Positions 42,801 through 55,140 of a DNA stretch of 64,000 nucleotides are shown here, one piece after another. How positions within the stretch are numbered: the stretch's first letter is position 1; each line of letters opens with the position of its first letter. The translations under genes were made by a program, and so were the position numbers. The stretch comes from Heliocidaris tuberculata (lineage: Eukaryota; Echinodermata; Echinoidea; Camarodonta; Echinometridae): NCBI GenBank assembly GCA_025618425.1, contig CM046832.1, positions 47,324,859 to 47,388,858 of the forward strand, written 5' to 3'. Under the pieces are notes generated by a model that worked only from the letters and a program-made list of their open reading frames with translations, was not told the origin of the DNA and searched no databases.

Positions 42801-45386
42801 CCTAGATTCCAAATTTCAACCCTGGACCTGGACTCTGGACCAAACAGGTTGCCTAACCCTAACCCTTAGCCTATCCTAAAACCCAATTGCAATCTTAACC
42901 CTAACCCTATATTTTGACAAAATAAAGCCTTGGGACAACTGTCACAGGGACATATGTCGGAGCACATACACAGAGGCATTTCAAAGACACTCTTGATATT
43001 CAAACTGTAGATGGGTAATTCCGTGCGTGAGATGTGTCTCATATGACATTTGTCTTCTGCCCGGTTATTTCATTTCAAAAAATGCATATTTTTTTATATG
43101 AACATTGACCAATGGTTCTTTCTTCTATCTCTACCATTAGTCAATGGTTTTATCAAAGGTCATCAAAATATGGCTCATATATGTAAGCTATTTTTAGTTG
43201 TATGTGTAATACAAGAACATTTCAAGAGCAGTCCTTTTCATGTGACATTGATACTGTGATATTCTTCCATGTACATAGAAATAAAATGAATAAGAAAGAT
43301 CAGAAATTGTTTTTCACCTTTAACGGTACTCGACCTTCTTCTTAACCCTTCCCAAGCTGTGGGAGGCAAACCCCACCCAAGAATTTGAGTGTTGACTAAT
43401 TTGTAGGGACTGGAAATGGGTATAGTTTCCTTTCTTTAACAGAAAAAAAGGTACCGTCATTGTAGTGTTTATTCTCGTGCAATATATTCAACGTACGATT
43501 CTCTGTAGAAACAAGACAGGAAAGTCGATGCTCAGCTCTTGAAGGTTAACTTCTGACAATTATTTTGAAAGTTTTGCGGTGCAGAGGGGTTAAAATAGAC
43601 TCTCTTGATTTTTTTTTATATAGCTACTGGAGCAACAGCAGTGTATCCCATCGACCTGGTTAAGACTAGAATGCAGAACCAGAGGAGTGGTCAGATGGTT
43701 GGTGAGCTCATGTACAAGAACAGCTTTGACTGCTTTAAGAAAGTCATCAGGCACGAAGGCATTTTTGGTCTCTACAGAGGTAAGGGTCACAGGTTAGGGG
43801 TCAAGGGGTATGGGGTCAAAAGTGCTTTGTCATGCATTCATGTTGCAGGGGTTTCTGTGCTATACACATATGTTTTTTTGTATGAAGGCATTTTTGGTCT
43901 AGTCAGAAGTGAGGGTCACAGGTTAGGGGTGAGGGGTCAAGAGTTATTGGTCAGGGTTCAAGAGTGTTTTGTTCTGTATACAGGTTGCAGTGATTTGTAT
44001 GCTATATACAGATTTTATTTTGTTATGCCTTCATTAGGTATGATAAAGACCTCTTTGGTCTCTTCAAAGTTAGTGCACATGTTAGGGGTAAAAAAAATTC
44101 AGGGTTAACACAATCTTATAGTATGTATTGAGGTTGCAGGGCTTACAAGACATACCCCAGATATCTTGGAAATTTCATATCCAATGAATTTTTTTTCAGA
44201 GAGCCATATCACACCAACTGGCTTGAACCTTATTCCTTCTCTTGGGCTCAGAAAGAACTTAGATCATACTGAGAGCAGACATTTTTTTAATATCAAATAC
44301 CACTTTCGTTTCCATCTTTCTCGTGAAATACTATTATTGTCAAACTGTCATTGTCTTGAAATGTAGGTCTTCCGCCTCAGCTGGTAGGAGTAGCACCTGA
44401 GAAGGCCATCAAGCTAACCATGAATGACTTAGTCAGGGACAGAGTCAGGAGAAAGGATGGCACATACCCATTTTGGGGAGAAATGCTTGCAGGAGGATGT
44501 GTATGTATTGTTACATCGTTATTCCATTTATCTGCATAGAAATAATCAGGTTAATGTGTGATATCAAAAGATCCAAATTTTCCAATGTGATTATTTTGAA
44601 TTTGTAATATGATGTTAAAAGCAATTGTTCCTGATTTGTGAAAGTTTCATGCTGTGCAATAATTGAACCGAAACACTAAATTTTTACAATTGCGAGTGTC
44701 ATTCATGACAGTTTCTATAGTACAGTTATACAGTTTACAGTAATCAGCATTTTTGATAATTAGCATTTTGAAATTCATAACCTTATTGTATTTGTACATC
44801 AAGTGATGTTCCCCAACCCTTTAGAGATGGATAAGATCAGACTGCAAGTAACTGGCTAGATTCAGACATGTCACAGGGTATCTTGTTTTAAAAAGTTTCT
44901 GTTAATCTTTGACCTTTGACAGGCTGGTGGGTCACAAGTGATGTTCACCAACCCTTTGGAGATTGTTAAGATCAGACTACAAGTGGCTGGTGAGATTCAG
45001 ACAGGCCCCAGAGTATCTGCCATCTCAGTCATGAAAGAGCTTGGTCCCTTTGGACTCTATAAGGTAAGAATCAGTATCATTTACTACATTAGGGTTAGGG
45101 TCAGGGTCAGTGTTGGGGTCAGGAGTATGGATAGGGACACTTGAGTGGTTGGGTATTGTTCCAGTTTTGTTGTCTGCTCTTAATTGCTCCATGTCTTATT
45201 TTTAAGGACCTGTATGCTATGCTATATATTTATATATGTATATATTTCACTGGATACCGCTTTTCTGAGACACACAACAATGCGGTTTATTCCGTCATAA
45301 TAGCGCCACCTATGTAAAGGAGACACAAGTACAAAGAATAAATACAAAGGGTGTCTCCCTATAACACCGTTTTTGGGTTATGTGTC

Positions 45387-45432
<46 letters not shown>

Positions 45433-47456
45433 TTATTTATTTATTTGTCTTGTTTAATTTCTTACACTTTCAGGGTTCCAAAGCGTGCTTCCTGCGTGAC
45501 ATCCCATTCTCAGCAATCTATTTCCCATGTTACGCTCACCTCAAGAAATACTTTGCTGACAAAGATGGCCACAACTCACCCGCTTCCCTTCTAGTTGCTG
45601 CTACAATCGCTGGTAAGATGCTATTTGTCTACTGCTCTATCAGATCAAAGAGGACTTTGTTATGTGATTTGGGCAATTCCATGGAAAATGTTCACTTGCT
45701 AAAAATCATTAAATTGGTGATAACTTCAGAAATATTTGTGCTACCATGACATATTTAGTACATCAAAGAAAAGAGCTGAACAAGTCCTTTAATGTGAGTG
45801 GTATATCAGTAGGATTCAAGTATAGATATAATTTTTCAAAAATTCACTTTTGGGGCGAAATTGGGCGACATGTTTGTTCGAAACATCCTATCTTTAGGTC
45901 TCATTATTTCACACCGCAAGTATTCCAGATTTGATTTCTGGGTTTGAAACTGTTGTGAACGGAACAAAGATTACATACAGTTTGCATGAGCTGTGGAATA
46001 TTTTAAAGCAAAGTTAAACCTGTGCTATATAAATTATAACACAAGGGTATGTGATTTCTTTGATCAGGTGCTCCTGCTGCATACTCTGTCACACCGGCCG
46101 ATGTGATAAAGACAAGACTGCAGGTGGTAGCAAGGAGTGGTCAGACCACGTATACTGGAGTGATAGACTGTGCTAAGAAGATCTACCAACAGGAGGGTTT
46201 CAATGCCTTCTGGAAAGGTGGACCGGGTAAGGAGCTTATCTAGGTTCCAAGTCAAAACTTGTTCACTAATGCGGTATATCGCCGGTAAATCGTCTTTTAG
46301 AAAAAAAAGCTGCCATGGTGAAATAAAAACGTTTGAATTCTGACGTATAAATGAATGGCAGATGGAGATGGAAAACAGTGCAACAAAGGTCTTCAAACAT
46401 ACTTAATCTGTGTCTTGTATAAGTACAGAAATCTGAAGTGTTCTACACTTAATTTTGTTGCGTAAGTTTTTTTGTTACAATAATCTTAATGGTTTCTCTG
46501 ATAGAGTAGTCTATGTAAGAGGTCCGTTCGTCTGTAAAGAATAAACCGAGCTTTGGTGATACCATTATATGTAGTTACAAAATATCTTCTCTTCATGTGG
46601 TTGCTAAAATGTTGCAGACAGATGAAACTGATTAATACCAAAAGCGGATTTTTGGGGGACATCCTTATTGACTGACAGCATGCTTCCAGTCCATGTGCTT
46701 AATTATAATAACTATTTATGACCCACTTCAATTTGATCTCTTCGCTTTCCAGCACGTATCTTCCGATCATCACCTCAGTTTGGTGTTACTCTGCTGACAT
46801 ATGAGCTCCTACAGAGGGCTTTACCATTAGACTTTGGAGGAAGGTAAGCTGTCACATGGGTGCAAATCCATGGGGGGACTGGGGGACATGCCCCCCCCCC
46901 CCCACGATTTTGAAGATGGCCAATTTTCCTCCCACAAAATGTAATAACCTTTTTTTTGCTTGTCAGAGAATTTTGGAGGAAAAGTAGACCCCAAAAATGT
47001 GATAACCTTTTTTTTTTCCAGACATTTCAGACAGACACAAAATTTAAATCATGTGGTCAGTGTACATTTCTCTATGATAATCTTCCACTAACATAAAAAA
47101 GATTGAGAAAGCTCACAAATTATTGTTTTACCTTTCCCCAGAACTTAACTTTTCCTTTAAAAGCACTTGGTTAAATGACATTTCATCAAACTTCAAAAGA
47201 AAAGAAGATATATGTATTCACTCTGATACATGATATATTGAACACTTTCATAAAATTATTCTTATTATTTGACATTTCTTGTAGTCGACCCGAGGGATCT
47301 CAAGTGAAGCCATCGCACCACCCGGCTGACCTACCGCCAGTCAATCCAGATCACATCGGAGGCATGCAACTAGCCGTTGCTACCTTCTCTGGTGTCGAGA
47401 CAAAGTTTGGTCTCTTCCTACCTAAATTCAGAAATCTGCAGGCGCAAGCAACCTAA
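32894..47456 (+). CDS. SLC25A12/13: Mitochondrial aspartate/glutamate carrier (Aralar/citrin), copy 2, gene span of exons 2-16
   Basis: Fifteen exons join in frame to 660 codons plus stop. With the missing first exon this is close to the roughly 675 residues of vertebrate citrin. Counted from exon 2, residues 1-280 or so are the EF-hand regulatory domain, about 290-330 the linker, and about 320-610 the six-helix carrier with three P-x-[DE]-x-x-K signatures. The EF-hand 2 loop DQTKDGLISFIE keeps the ligands of the Ca2+ site known in the human proteins. Start Met and 5' UTR were not found; the first exon of this family codes only a handful of residues and may lie in the N gap. The coding sequence equals copy 1 where both are visible, apart from one synonymous site. 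Confidence 0.96.
33171..33401 (+). pseudogene. LINE reverse-transcriptase fragment in carrier intron 2
   Basis: The open frame reads [20 protein letters not shown] then [18 protein letters not shown], matching the FLGVYIDExLxWxDHI ... ISKNIGIL block of CR1/Jockey-type LINE reverse transcriptases. Upstream and downstream domains are absent, so it is a fragment. Confidence 0.8.
33481..33666. mobile_element. Foldback element with near-perfect 27-bp ends and telomere-like interior
   Basis: GACATTTGCTCCTGCGACAT and the following TTGCTCC face an inverse copy with one mismatch. The ends themselves contain GACAWTTGCTCC twice in tandem. The interior carries TTAGGGTTAGG/TTTAGG repeats. It lies in carrier intron 2, seen only in copy 2. 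Confidence 0.9.
33780..33922 (+). CDS. SLC25A12/13: Carrier exon 3 (copy 2 only)
   Basis: It encodes [20 protein letters not shown] (EF-hand 1), then [23 protein letters not shown] and the first part of the EF-hand 2 loop. The last Gly codon is split GG|G with exon 4. Confidence 0.95.
33923..34716 (+). other. Carrier intron 3 (copy 2)
   Basis: No gene recognised. Window base 1 corresponds to 34382 inside this intron, which is why copy 1 lacks exons 1-3. Confidence 0.7.
34717..34832 (+). CDS. SLC25A12/13: Carrier exon 4 (copy 2)
   Basis: It is identical in coding content to 339-454 and completes EF-hand 2 in frame with exon 3. Confidence 0.95.
35299..35453. mobile_element. Foldback MITE GGCCCCGTTGCATAAAAC (copy 2)
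   Basis: Counterpart of 920-1074, with a small rearrangement in the left arm (an extra A and a lost C). Confidence 0.8.
35608..35747 (+). CDS. SLC25A12/13: Carrier exon 5 (copy 2)
   Basis: Counterpart of 1229-1368, with no coding difference seen. Confidence 0.95.
36313..36459 (+). CDS. SLC25A12/13: Carrier exon 6 (copy 2)
   Basis: Counterpart of 1934-2080, with no coding difference seen. Confidence 0.95.
37003..37141 (+). CDS. SLC25A12/13: Carrier exon 7 (copy 2)
   Basis: Counterpart of 2624-2762, with no coding difference seen. Confidence 0.95.
37393..37777 (+). mobile_element. Foldback-family element A (copy 2)
   Basis: Counterpart of 3014-3398. Confidence 0.85.
38038..38131 (+). CDS. 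SLC25A12/13: Carrier exon 8 (copy 2)
   Basis: Counterpart of 3659-3752. It is again flanked by the two inverted repeats. Confidence 0.94.
38483..38865 (-). mobile_element. Foldback-family element B (copy 2)
   Basis: Counterpart of 4104-4486. Confidence 0.85.
39037..39338 (+). mobile_element. LINE reverse-transcriptase C-terminus, rearranged (copy 2)
   Basis: Counterpart of 4657-4958. Confidence 0.7.
39329..39641. mobile_element. MITE with ATATCGTCRTCGTTTTTA ends (copy 2)
   Basis: Counterpart of 4949-5261. Confidence 0.75.
39741..39819 (+). repeat. (GAT)n microsatellite (copy 2)
   Basis: Same tract, with one extra base near its right end. Confidence 0.95.
40571..41177. mobile_element. TIR element with four CACACACGTGAC palindromes (copy 2)
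   Basis: Counterpart of 6190-6796. Confidence 0.75.
41178..41299 (+). repeat. Short tandem duplication, about 70-bp unit (copy 2)
   Basis: Counterpart of 6797-6918. Confidence 0.85.
41604..41637 (+). other. 34-bp segment present only in copy 2
   Basis: Copy 1 reads GTTTTGAATAACAAC at 7213-7227 or so. Copy 2 has 34 extra bases (starting TTCGGATTCTTAAATGATCA) between GAAT and AACAAC, with a short AT microhomology. Confidence 0.95.
42568..42722 (+). CDS. SLC25A12/13: Carrier exon 9 (copy 2)
   Basis: Counterpart of 8153-8307. The intron before it is 34 bp longer in this copy. Confidence 0.95.
42748..42958. mobile_element. Foldback element with telomere-like interior (copy 2)
   Basis: Counterpart of 8333-8543. 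Confidence 0.65.
43624..43779 (+). CDS. SLC25A12/13: Carrier exon 10 (copy 2)
   Basis: Counterpart of 9209-9364, carrying the first carrier signature. Confidence 0.96.
43756..44155 (+). repeat. Degenerate three-unit tandem repeat seeded by the end of exon 10 (copy 2)
   Basis: Counterpart of 9341-9740. Confidence 0.75.
44367..44500 (+). CDS. SLC25A12/13: Carrier exon 11 (copy 2)
   Basis: Counterpart of 9952-10085. Confidence 0.95.
44796..44885 (+). pseudogene. Decayed duplicate of carrier exon 12 (copy 2)
   Basis: Counterpart of 10381-10470, with the same stop. Confidence 0.85.
44923..45063 (+). CDS. SLC25A12/13: Carrier exon 12 (copy 2)
   Basis: Counterpart of 10508-10648, carrying the second carrier signature. 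Confidence 0.96.
45392..45447 (+). repeat. (TA)n(TTTA)n microsatellite (copy 2)
   Basis: Counterpart of 10977-11029, about 3 bp longer. Confidence 0.95.
45474..45612 (+). CDS. SLC25A12/13: Carrier exon 13 (copy 2)
   Basis: Counterpart of 11056-11194. Confidence 0.95.
46068..46226 (+). CDS. SLC25A12/13: Carrier exon 14 (copy 2)
   Basis: Counterpart of 11650-11808, with the synonymous CCG Pro codon at its end. Confidence 0.95.
46753..46843 (+). CDS. SLC25A12/13: Carrier exon 15 (copy 2)
   Basis: Counterpart of 12335-12425. Confidence 0.95.
47075..47161 (+). mobile_element. Fragment of the exon-8 foldback family (copy 2)
   Basis: Counterpart of 12657-12743. Confidence 0.7.
47285..47456 (+). 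CDS. SLC25A12/13: Carrier exon 16 and stop (copy 2)
   Basis: Counterpart of 12867-13038, with the same TAA stop. Confidence 0.95.
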
Positions 47457-48822
47457 TCCTACTCTTGTATTTAGAAATGAGAATTAGTTGGTTTTTTAAC
47501 TTAAACCCAGCATAGAGCTGGTTATATGCTACTTTTCAAAAAAGTATAGCTTATATATATAAGAGGCAAGTTTGTTTCCTTTCACTTAAAGGCATGAAGG
47601 TTGAATGTTCCAGTGAGTGATATACAGAAATAGAGTATATACTATATATTGATGTTTTATATACAGTACACCTTTAAAAGGGGTTAATTGCTTTGAGAGG
47701 TGCAGAGAGGATGGCATGGGTCATGTATCGTGGTATGAGGTCACAATGACTTGACTGTAGTCCCACAAACATAGTGTTAAAACAGCCTCTGATATTAAAG
47801 ATTCATCAGAAATTGATTTAACTACATCATAAGAAGGAGAAGTCCACTGGGTAATTGTGTCTATGCGGGGAAGTTAAATGATTTTGTAAGACTTGCAAGA
47901 CATGTTGCAGAAAAGCAATGTACTGATGCACTACTGAAATCAAAAGATACCTTGCTATTTTGAATTATGGACAATACAGGGCTTAAATTGATATTGCATG
48001 TGCTTGAAGTTATTCACTAGGTATACATGATTAGTTTGTTGAAAGTTTACGGAAGAGCACCAGAACTGACATTGTAAATGTATGCAGTTTGTAATTGATT
48101 TGGTTAGCAGGATAAATGCCTGTTTTTTTAGCAGTTGTATGATTGATACAGATTATCTTTGTTCAAATGAAATATCAAGTTTTGATTGAGATAATTTATG
48201 GGTCATATTTCTTTTGGGAATTATGTTTCAGGTTTAGTGTACTGCTCCCACATTGCAGTGTTGTGTGTAAGTAGAATTATGAATAGAATTATATTCAAAA
48301 CTATTCTTGAACATAATCGGGCATCATTCAAGGGCAAATCTGTTAAAAATGGGGGGGGGGGGACTTTTCATGGCATTAATTTCTATTTCCCAAGAATGTG
48401 ACTTCAGGAATCCTGTTGACTCCAGGCCTCATTGGGGGTGCTAGAGTAGCAGTGTGAGAGAAAAATTTGCTTGGAATTGTTTTCCTGTGGAAATCCTGTC
48501 TGCCCTCACAAATGTCCTGAAAGGGTGGGTTGCAGGTTTCTTTCAAAAATTACTTCAAGGTACAGGGTTCTTTTTCAAAAGCCCCATTTATTTTGTGTGG
48601 GTTTTTTTTTTCAAATTTGTGTTGTATACTCAGAGCAACTGACTTCCATAAAGATCACCACTGCTTCCATATGCTAATACACTAAATACATTCTGTACCC
48701 ATTTAATGTCAAGAAAACCGTTACATTTCAGAACCTTGGTACTGATCAATTATTGCTTATATTAATTTCACGTTTTTTTGGTTTGTAAATCGTGTTCAGT
48801 TGACTGGGCCCAGGTATCGTTT

Positions 48823-49279
48823 TGCTGAGAGCCAGAAAGGCATTAACCCTTTCAAGACAATTGACCACATTTTGTGGTTTGGCTCAATAACTTTTGATTC
48901 AGAGCTCTAAAAAATATACCAGAAGCATGAGTAGAAAGAGCAAAAAATTCTGGGCGCACTATATCCATTTTTGTTACATTACCATATTGCGTTTGATCCC
49001 AGGAATTTTAAAAAGGAGGATAAGTTTTAAAATCCTTAAATTGGCAACACATTGAGAGGTTCAAAATCAGTTTTTTATCAGAATTGGCAACTTTTTCAAC
49101 TTACAGACAATGTTTTTTAACCATGTATATTGTTTTCAAAGACATTACACCTTATTAGAATCTTGTAGCATTAAAAGAAAAATAATATTGTTGCCAATTT
49201 GAAGAACAAAATGTGATCAATTTAGCTCTTAAATAATTCCTGTCCTGAAAGGGTTAATGCCATTTTGGCTCTCAACAGA
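48823..49279. mobile_element. Foldback element TGAGAGCCAGAAAGGCATTA (copy 2)
   Basis: Counterpart of 14405-14861. Confidence 0.75.
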
Positions 49280-50448
49280 CAGTAAATGAAACTATAATTG
49301 CTTTCTAAGGGTGGTAGATAAAGGGTACTTTCTGATTACTTTGGACTTGCTAATCTATGCAACTGCTGTGACATTATAAGTGTGACACAGTAATTATGTT
49401 TCATGTGGTGTGAATCTTGCCTTGTAGTTGTCAGAACGAGATCAAAAATCATTTTAAATGACATGGAGACAGTGATTCTACCTTTTCATTGAATTCTCAG
49501 TGTGAATAGGTATTGGTGTTTTCTTATGATTTTGTTCGTTATTTGCCAAATATTTTTTATGGACATTGTTTGGATTAATGTGGACTTACAGTGTAGATGA
49601 TTTAACCAGAACTGGATGACATCACAGTATTAAGTTTCCAGTCAGTATTGGGTACAAAAGAACTTTTAGCAAAGTTCTTTTTAACTATACTGAATGCACT
49701 TTCTAAACACAGGGATATAACTGGAGTGAAGGGAATGGGGGTGTGACAACCCCATTCACAATTTTTGTTGGTAAATCTATGTATTTGAAAAAAATGGGTG
49801 CAATGACCTTGGCCCTTTTCAAACTGATCATCTTTTTGTATTCTTTCTCCCTTTTATTTTCTTTTGGGGGGCAGAGGAGGACCACATTTCTGTTTTTTCT
49901 TATATATCTCTAATTTCATGCTTTACTCTTAGAGTGATTCAGTATAAGATGGGAATTTATGCTAATTGTTTTCTAGTAGTATTCCTTTGAGTGATGAAGT
50001 ACACAAGCAAAAAGATCAAATCATATTCGAATTGAATATATGTATTATTTTTGCTATTATATGAGATTGAAACTTTACCATGCATCTGAACTTTAAGGTA
50101 CTTTTCAGCTGGTGTTACTGTGTAGAAATGCCACCCGTGTGATTTCACAACTGCAGTAATTGATGTGTAAAATTCGCTACCAGTTGATTAGAGTTGGTTT
50201 TTCTCTATTAGCAAAGGAGCTTTCTGTAGAGATGGCGATTAAACCTGGTTTGGCTTTAACATGAAGACATGGTTGTAAAGCAAGTCGTTAGTGATACTTT
50301 CATAGCAAAGCATGACTCTTCTTTAATTGTAGGTGGAATGAATTCTGTATATTTTTTTGTTACTACCGAGGTCACAGATGGGTTCGCTCTGTTTTCAAGA
50401 TCTTCTTATTAATACGTACTCTGGCTCGTTTTTCAAAGGCATACTAAA

Positions 50449-50620
50449 TTAAAACCTGGGTCCTGTTTCATAAAAGTTGTTATCAAGAACAACTGCCCAA
50501 TTTCTATGACAAATTTGCTATTAGCCAATCGAATTCAAGGAATTCAATAGCTTATAGCAATTATCGTAACTTGTTATTGATTATGATAACAAGTTTTATG
50601 AAACAGGGCCCTGGTTTAAC
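50449..50620. mobile_element. Foldback MITE GGGYCCTGTTTCATAAAA (copy 2)
   Basis: Counterpart of 16031-16202. Confidence 0.85.
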
Positions 50621-52043
50621 TTAGTCCAATAATGTATGGATCACAAAGTGTCAGTCTTTATCCTGTGATAATTACTGGAATTCTGTCACAAAATTGAAAT
50701 AGAAAATGGATCCAGTCACTGAAGAAATTAAAATGAGGTATTACAGATTTCTTAGTGGCATGATCTCTGTTTGTTTGTTTAGTTACAGAACAAGGTTAAT
50801 TTTTACAGGACAAAGGTGTTCACATTCAGCGCTCCATAAACCATTTGACCAACTCAACCCACATACATAGTCAGGGTCTAAACCTGGACTAAAGCTAGTA
50901 TGCTTTGAGAATATGGGCCTCGTAATATGTGTGTTGTGTGTGATTTGTGACAGCCCAAGTTGTAGTTCCTCTTGCTCACATCCTAATTGATGATACTCTC
51001 CATTGTTCTATACTAACATAATTATTTCAGTTTTATGTGCCATTAGGGGTTGGACTTGGGGTCACCGTAACCTAACCCCTACCCAACCCCTGACCCTTAC
51101 ACTATGCGTTAGGGTAGTAATAATTATGTATACGATCTATGGGACATCACAGTTTTTCTTTTGAATATGGCATGTGCTGTCCATTATTCTCTCTGTGTAT
51201 CTCAATATCATATGGAGAGATATGATGGTTTTGTGTTTCTAGAATTCAATGTTTTTTCCCTTCTTTAGGTTTAAGTAAAATTTGAATTCTACCTAACAAA
51301 GGGAGTCTCAATCCTGTTTCAAATTTTTTTTTTTTTTTAGTGATTGAAAATGCTATAAATGTAGAGGTTTCAATATTCAAATTATCATTTTTTAGCAACC
51401 AAGTTATTTATACAGAATCTTGGTCACAACCAGCAATCTTATGGTCAATATCATACAGTATTCAGTGCGATAAAACAAAACAAGTTGTAGTACATAAAAT
51501 ATCTTGAAACTCCATTTTTACCAGTGTGAGGGCAGTGTCTTCTACATTAATGAATTAGATTCATTTTGGGCCATTAAAATGTATTAGAACTTGTAATTAA
51601 GAAGCTTTATCACTTAATACTGTGTATTGAGAATGCATATATCGCGAGCATTGTGATATTGACTTGACTTGGAGAAAAGATTCAATGTGAAAATATGAAA
51701 ACATGAAACAATGAAATATATGATGTTTGTACTTTAATATGAATGTTATTTTTTGTAATGAAAGGTCTACAAAGGGGATGCATGTCCAAATTTTATTGTG
51801 TTGTTTATTTTTTTGCGATAAGAGGAATTTCGGAGGTTGGATTATTGTCGGGAGATGGTGTAAACAGATATTTGATTGCCTTCTTTAGGTTTATAGACAT
51901 TTATATGGGATCATTATTCAGTCCTTTTGGTGTTGAAGAGGAAATAACCTTTCTGCAGGGTGTCTTGAAGAGTGCTATGATGACTAGCTCAATATATCAG
52001 CAGTGGGTTTCATGGCTTGTTTAGTTTACAAGAAAAATAAGTC

Positions 52044-52118
52044 CTCTCTTGAGAGCCAGAAGGGCATTAATTCAAATCATTTACCACTGTCTACTCCCTT
52101 TTGACTCTCAAGAGATGA
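52044..52118. repeat. Short hairpin related to the TGAGAGCCAGAA element (copy 2)
   Basis: Counterpart of 17627-17701. Confidence 0.7.
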
Positions 52119-52877
52119 AGCTTTTCTTTTCTTGGAGAAATGCTGTCTGGTCCTCTTGAAGTGTTTGGAAAAAGACAGAGAGCTTCCTCAGAAAATGTGT
52201 GTTCAATGAATTGGTATAATTGTAAGAACCTTTATAAACTTCAAAGGGATGCATTCGAAATTTAAGTTCTAATATTTCCCTTCACAGAAGTATTCACAGA
52301 TTTCTTCTGAATTTTACAACAGGGCTCTTAATATTATATTTTTTTTTTTTAGTCACATCATTTAACATGTAATATGTGATAGTAAGCACCATCTGTAATT
52401 TAACTTGTGTCACAATGTTGCTAATTTGTCAGGTTCCCGTGACACAAAACTACTTGCCAATACAACAAAGGAAAGACATGACTCTAGAACAACTACTTAC
52501 ACATTCTACACCAGCATGTTTCCTACAACATGTGTGTACTAAGCAGCCCTTTCATATATGTGAGGGCTGGCTATTTAGGTGATGGTTGTACAGTTTACTC
52601 ATTTGCTTTGGCCCTAACGGTTGGTATTTATTTCTATCATTATCAGGTTCTCTTTGTGTGTGTCGGAGTACTGTTCTATCGCCTTTGGGGGCTATATGAT
52701 CTGTATCTAGTCGTCATAAGCACCTCTGATGTGGGGTTACGGTGTAGCTAGGCCTTTTTAACACTATTGTATTGTATAAATATACCAACTGGATTGTTCT
52801 ATGAAAGTATATCTAAATGATATTTGATTCTACTACAGCAAATTTTCTATGATGACCGAATGAGGTCAAAGGAAAGG

Positions 52878-52883
52878 AATAAA
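52878..52883 (+). terminator. Candidate poly(A) signal of the carrier gene (copy 2)
   Basis: AATAAA at the position equivalent to 18459, with the same downstream T/G-rich stretch. Confidence 0.35.
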
Positions 52884-53162
52884 ATTGCTGCACAGTGCTG
52901 TGCTTTTTTTGTACAGACTTGAAAAAGGTGTAAATTTCCATTTGTTTGAGTACGAAGAGTGAATTGGGAGGTGCATGATATTTCAGTCTTTTGTCAAAAT
53001 GTTACATGTATTTGGTATAATGACAGAAAGAATGATAGAAAGCAAGAAAAGCCTATACATGCACAAATATTAGTAATGATTACAAATTTGTTCTGTGACA
53101 TATCCAAAAGGTATTTATCTGTGACAGTTTAGGTTACATGTCATTTTTCTACATGTCGTTTT

Positions 53163-53402
53163 TCCGAAGGTTCGTATTTCCGACGGTTCGTAATTCCGAA
53201 AATGAAATAGGGTTCCTAATTCCTAAAATGAAAAAGGGTTCATAATTCTGAAAGATTCGTAATTCCGAAAAGTTATGTTAGGGCTCTATTGCATTTTCTG
53301 AATTACGAACCATCGGAATTATGAACCCCTTTTTCATTTTCGGAATTACGAACCCTATTTCATTTTCGGAATTACAAACCTTCGGAATGACGAACCTTCG
53401 GA
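53163..53402. mobile_element. Foldback built of repeated TTCGGAATTACGAAC units (copy 2)
   Basis: Counterpart of 18744-18983. Confidence 0.85.
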
Positions 53403-53871
53403 TAATTCTGATCAAATGTTTGGAATTATGAATCCTATTTTTTTTCTCGGAATTATGAGCCCCCTGCTATGGGAAATTTGTGTTTCGGAATTACGAACCT
53501 TTGGAAAACGATTACCCCCCCCCCCCCCTCCCCCACAGTTTAAGACCCCTTCCTCAGAGGTGTATTGGCAAACTGCAGTTAGCTACCAGTTTTACGATCG
53601 CCAGAAGATGTCGTAAATACCCTTTTTCATGGTTCAATGAACTGATTCCCAGTGATTCAAACCATCCTGATGAACTTGTTCAGCGCAGCAATCTAAACCC
53701 CTCAACAACAAAAACAAAAGTTTGGAAAATCAAGTTTCATCGATTATATCTCTCTTGTCATGGCATAATTATTGCTTTGTTTAGGACAACTAGAAAGTGT
53801 GTTTATTCCTCTATAAAATAATACTTTTTGTTACGATTTTTCATTCATGGAATGAGCAGTTAATCAGAGTA

Positions 53872-54419
53872 AGGGGCAGGGTCAAAAGTGAAAAGTTGCA
53901 AAGTGCACTGGCATTATTACAAAGAGCACTCTTCCTTCTTTGACATAAGATAGTGTGATTTTTTTAATGACTGTGGGGCTATGTTCCCAGCTTCATGGTC
54001 ATCCATAATGCCAAATTCTAAAGAGTCCTAAAAATGAAATTAATGCACTATGGTGACATATCAGGCAAGATTCGCTACTGTTTGGTCATAAACTTTCCGA
54101 AGCATCATGACTGGGTTAACAAATGTTGAAAAGACCCGGACAATAGGACAACTCGAAGCTGGAGTTCTCCCAAAAAATGTTGCAGCGCGGTTTGGAGTAA
54201 GTCCATAATTCAAGTTGAAAACAAAGTTCCGATAAACTGGTGATGTCAAACACAGACCAAGGAGCGGACGTCAAAAAAAACAAAAAAACAAAAAAACAAA
54301 AAACAAAAAACAAAAAGACAACTGAGCAAGAAGACCGCTTCAACACCCTCAAAGAAAGAAGAATGCACAGCCCAACAAAAGCACTGCGTTTTGCAACTTT
54401 TCATTTTGACCTTGCCCCT
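53872..54419 (+). mobile_element. Deleted Tc1/mariner element (copy 2)
   Basis: Counterpart of 19453-20000, with the same TA flanks, ends and stops. Confidence 0.88.
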
Positions 54420-55140
54420 TATTTTGATGTACTACACATTCCATGACGAAAAAATCATATCAAATATGCTATCATTTTAAAGGAGAAGAAACACACTTTC
54501 AAATGATACTAAACACAGCGATGATTATGCCACGAGAAGAGAGAGAGATATATAAGCAATCATACTTGAGTTTCCAAACTTTTTGGAGTTTTTTTTTTAG
54601 TGATGATGTTTAAAAGAAATATGTCACACATAAACACTGAAGGTAAGCCACTTTGATTTTATTCCATCTCCTTCAAGTTCCAATCTTGCACAACATTACT
54701 TTCGTAAACGTTACATGTTTCAGTATACTAAATCAACTATAGAACATTGTATGATGGCTAATAGGATTATCTCCAACAAAAAAATATAGGGGGAAAATCA
54801 ATTTCAAGGATTACTGTTCGTTAACAGTGGATAAAAGAGTTGAGAAAATCTTCCACTCTGATAGGAAATTGTCCAGCAGCCAATTTTGAGATCACATGCA
54901 TTAAAAAAAAGTAAGCTCTTTGCTAATTATATCATTTGCTGTTTTCATATTTGTTTACATAAATTGTCACATTTTCCTTCTGGTATTTGTTAAAGATCGG
55001 GTTGATTATACAATTCAAAATTTGAGGTAGTTCTTGATTGACTCGTGTAGTACAAATATCAATTGTGTGGGCTGATGGTTAATACAGTGCTGCTGTAGCT
55101 TTTGAAATGTATGAGGGATGGTTAAATCATGTTGCTTTAA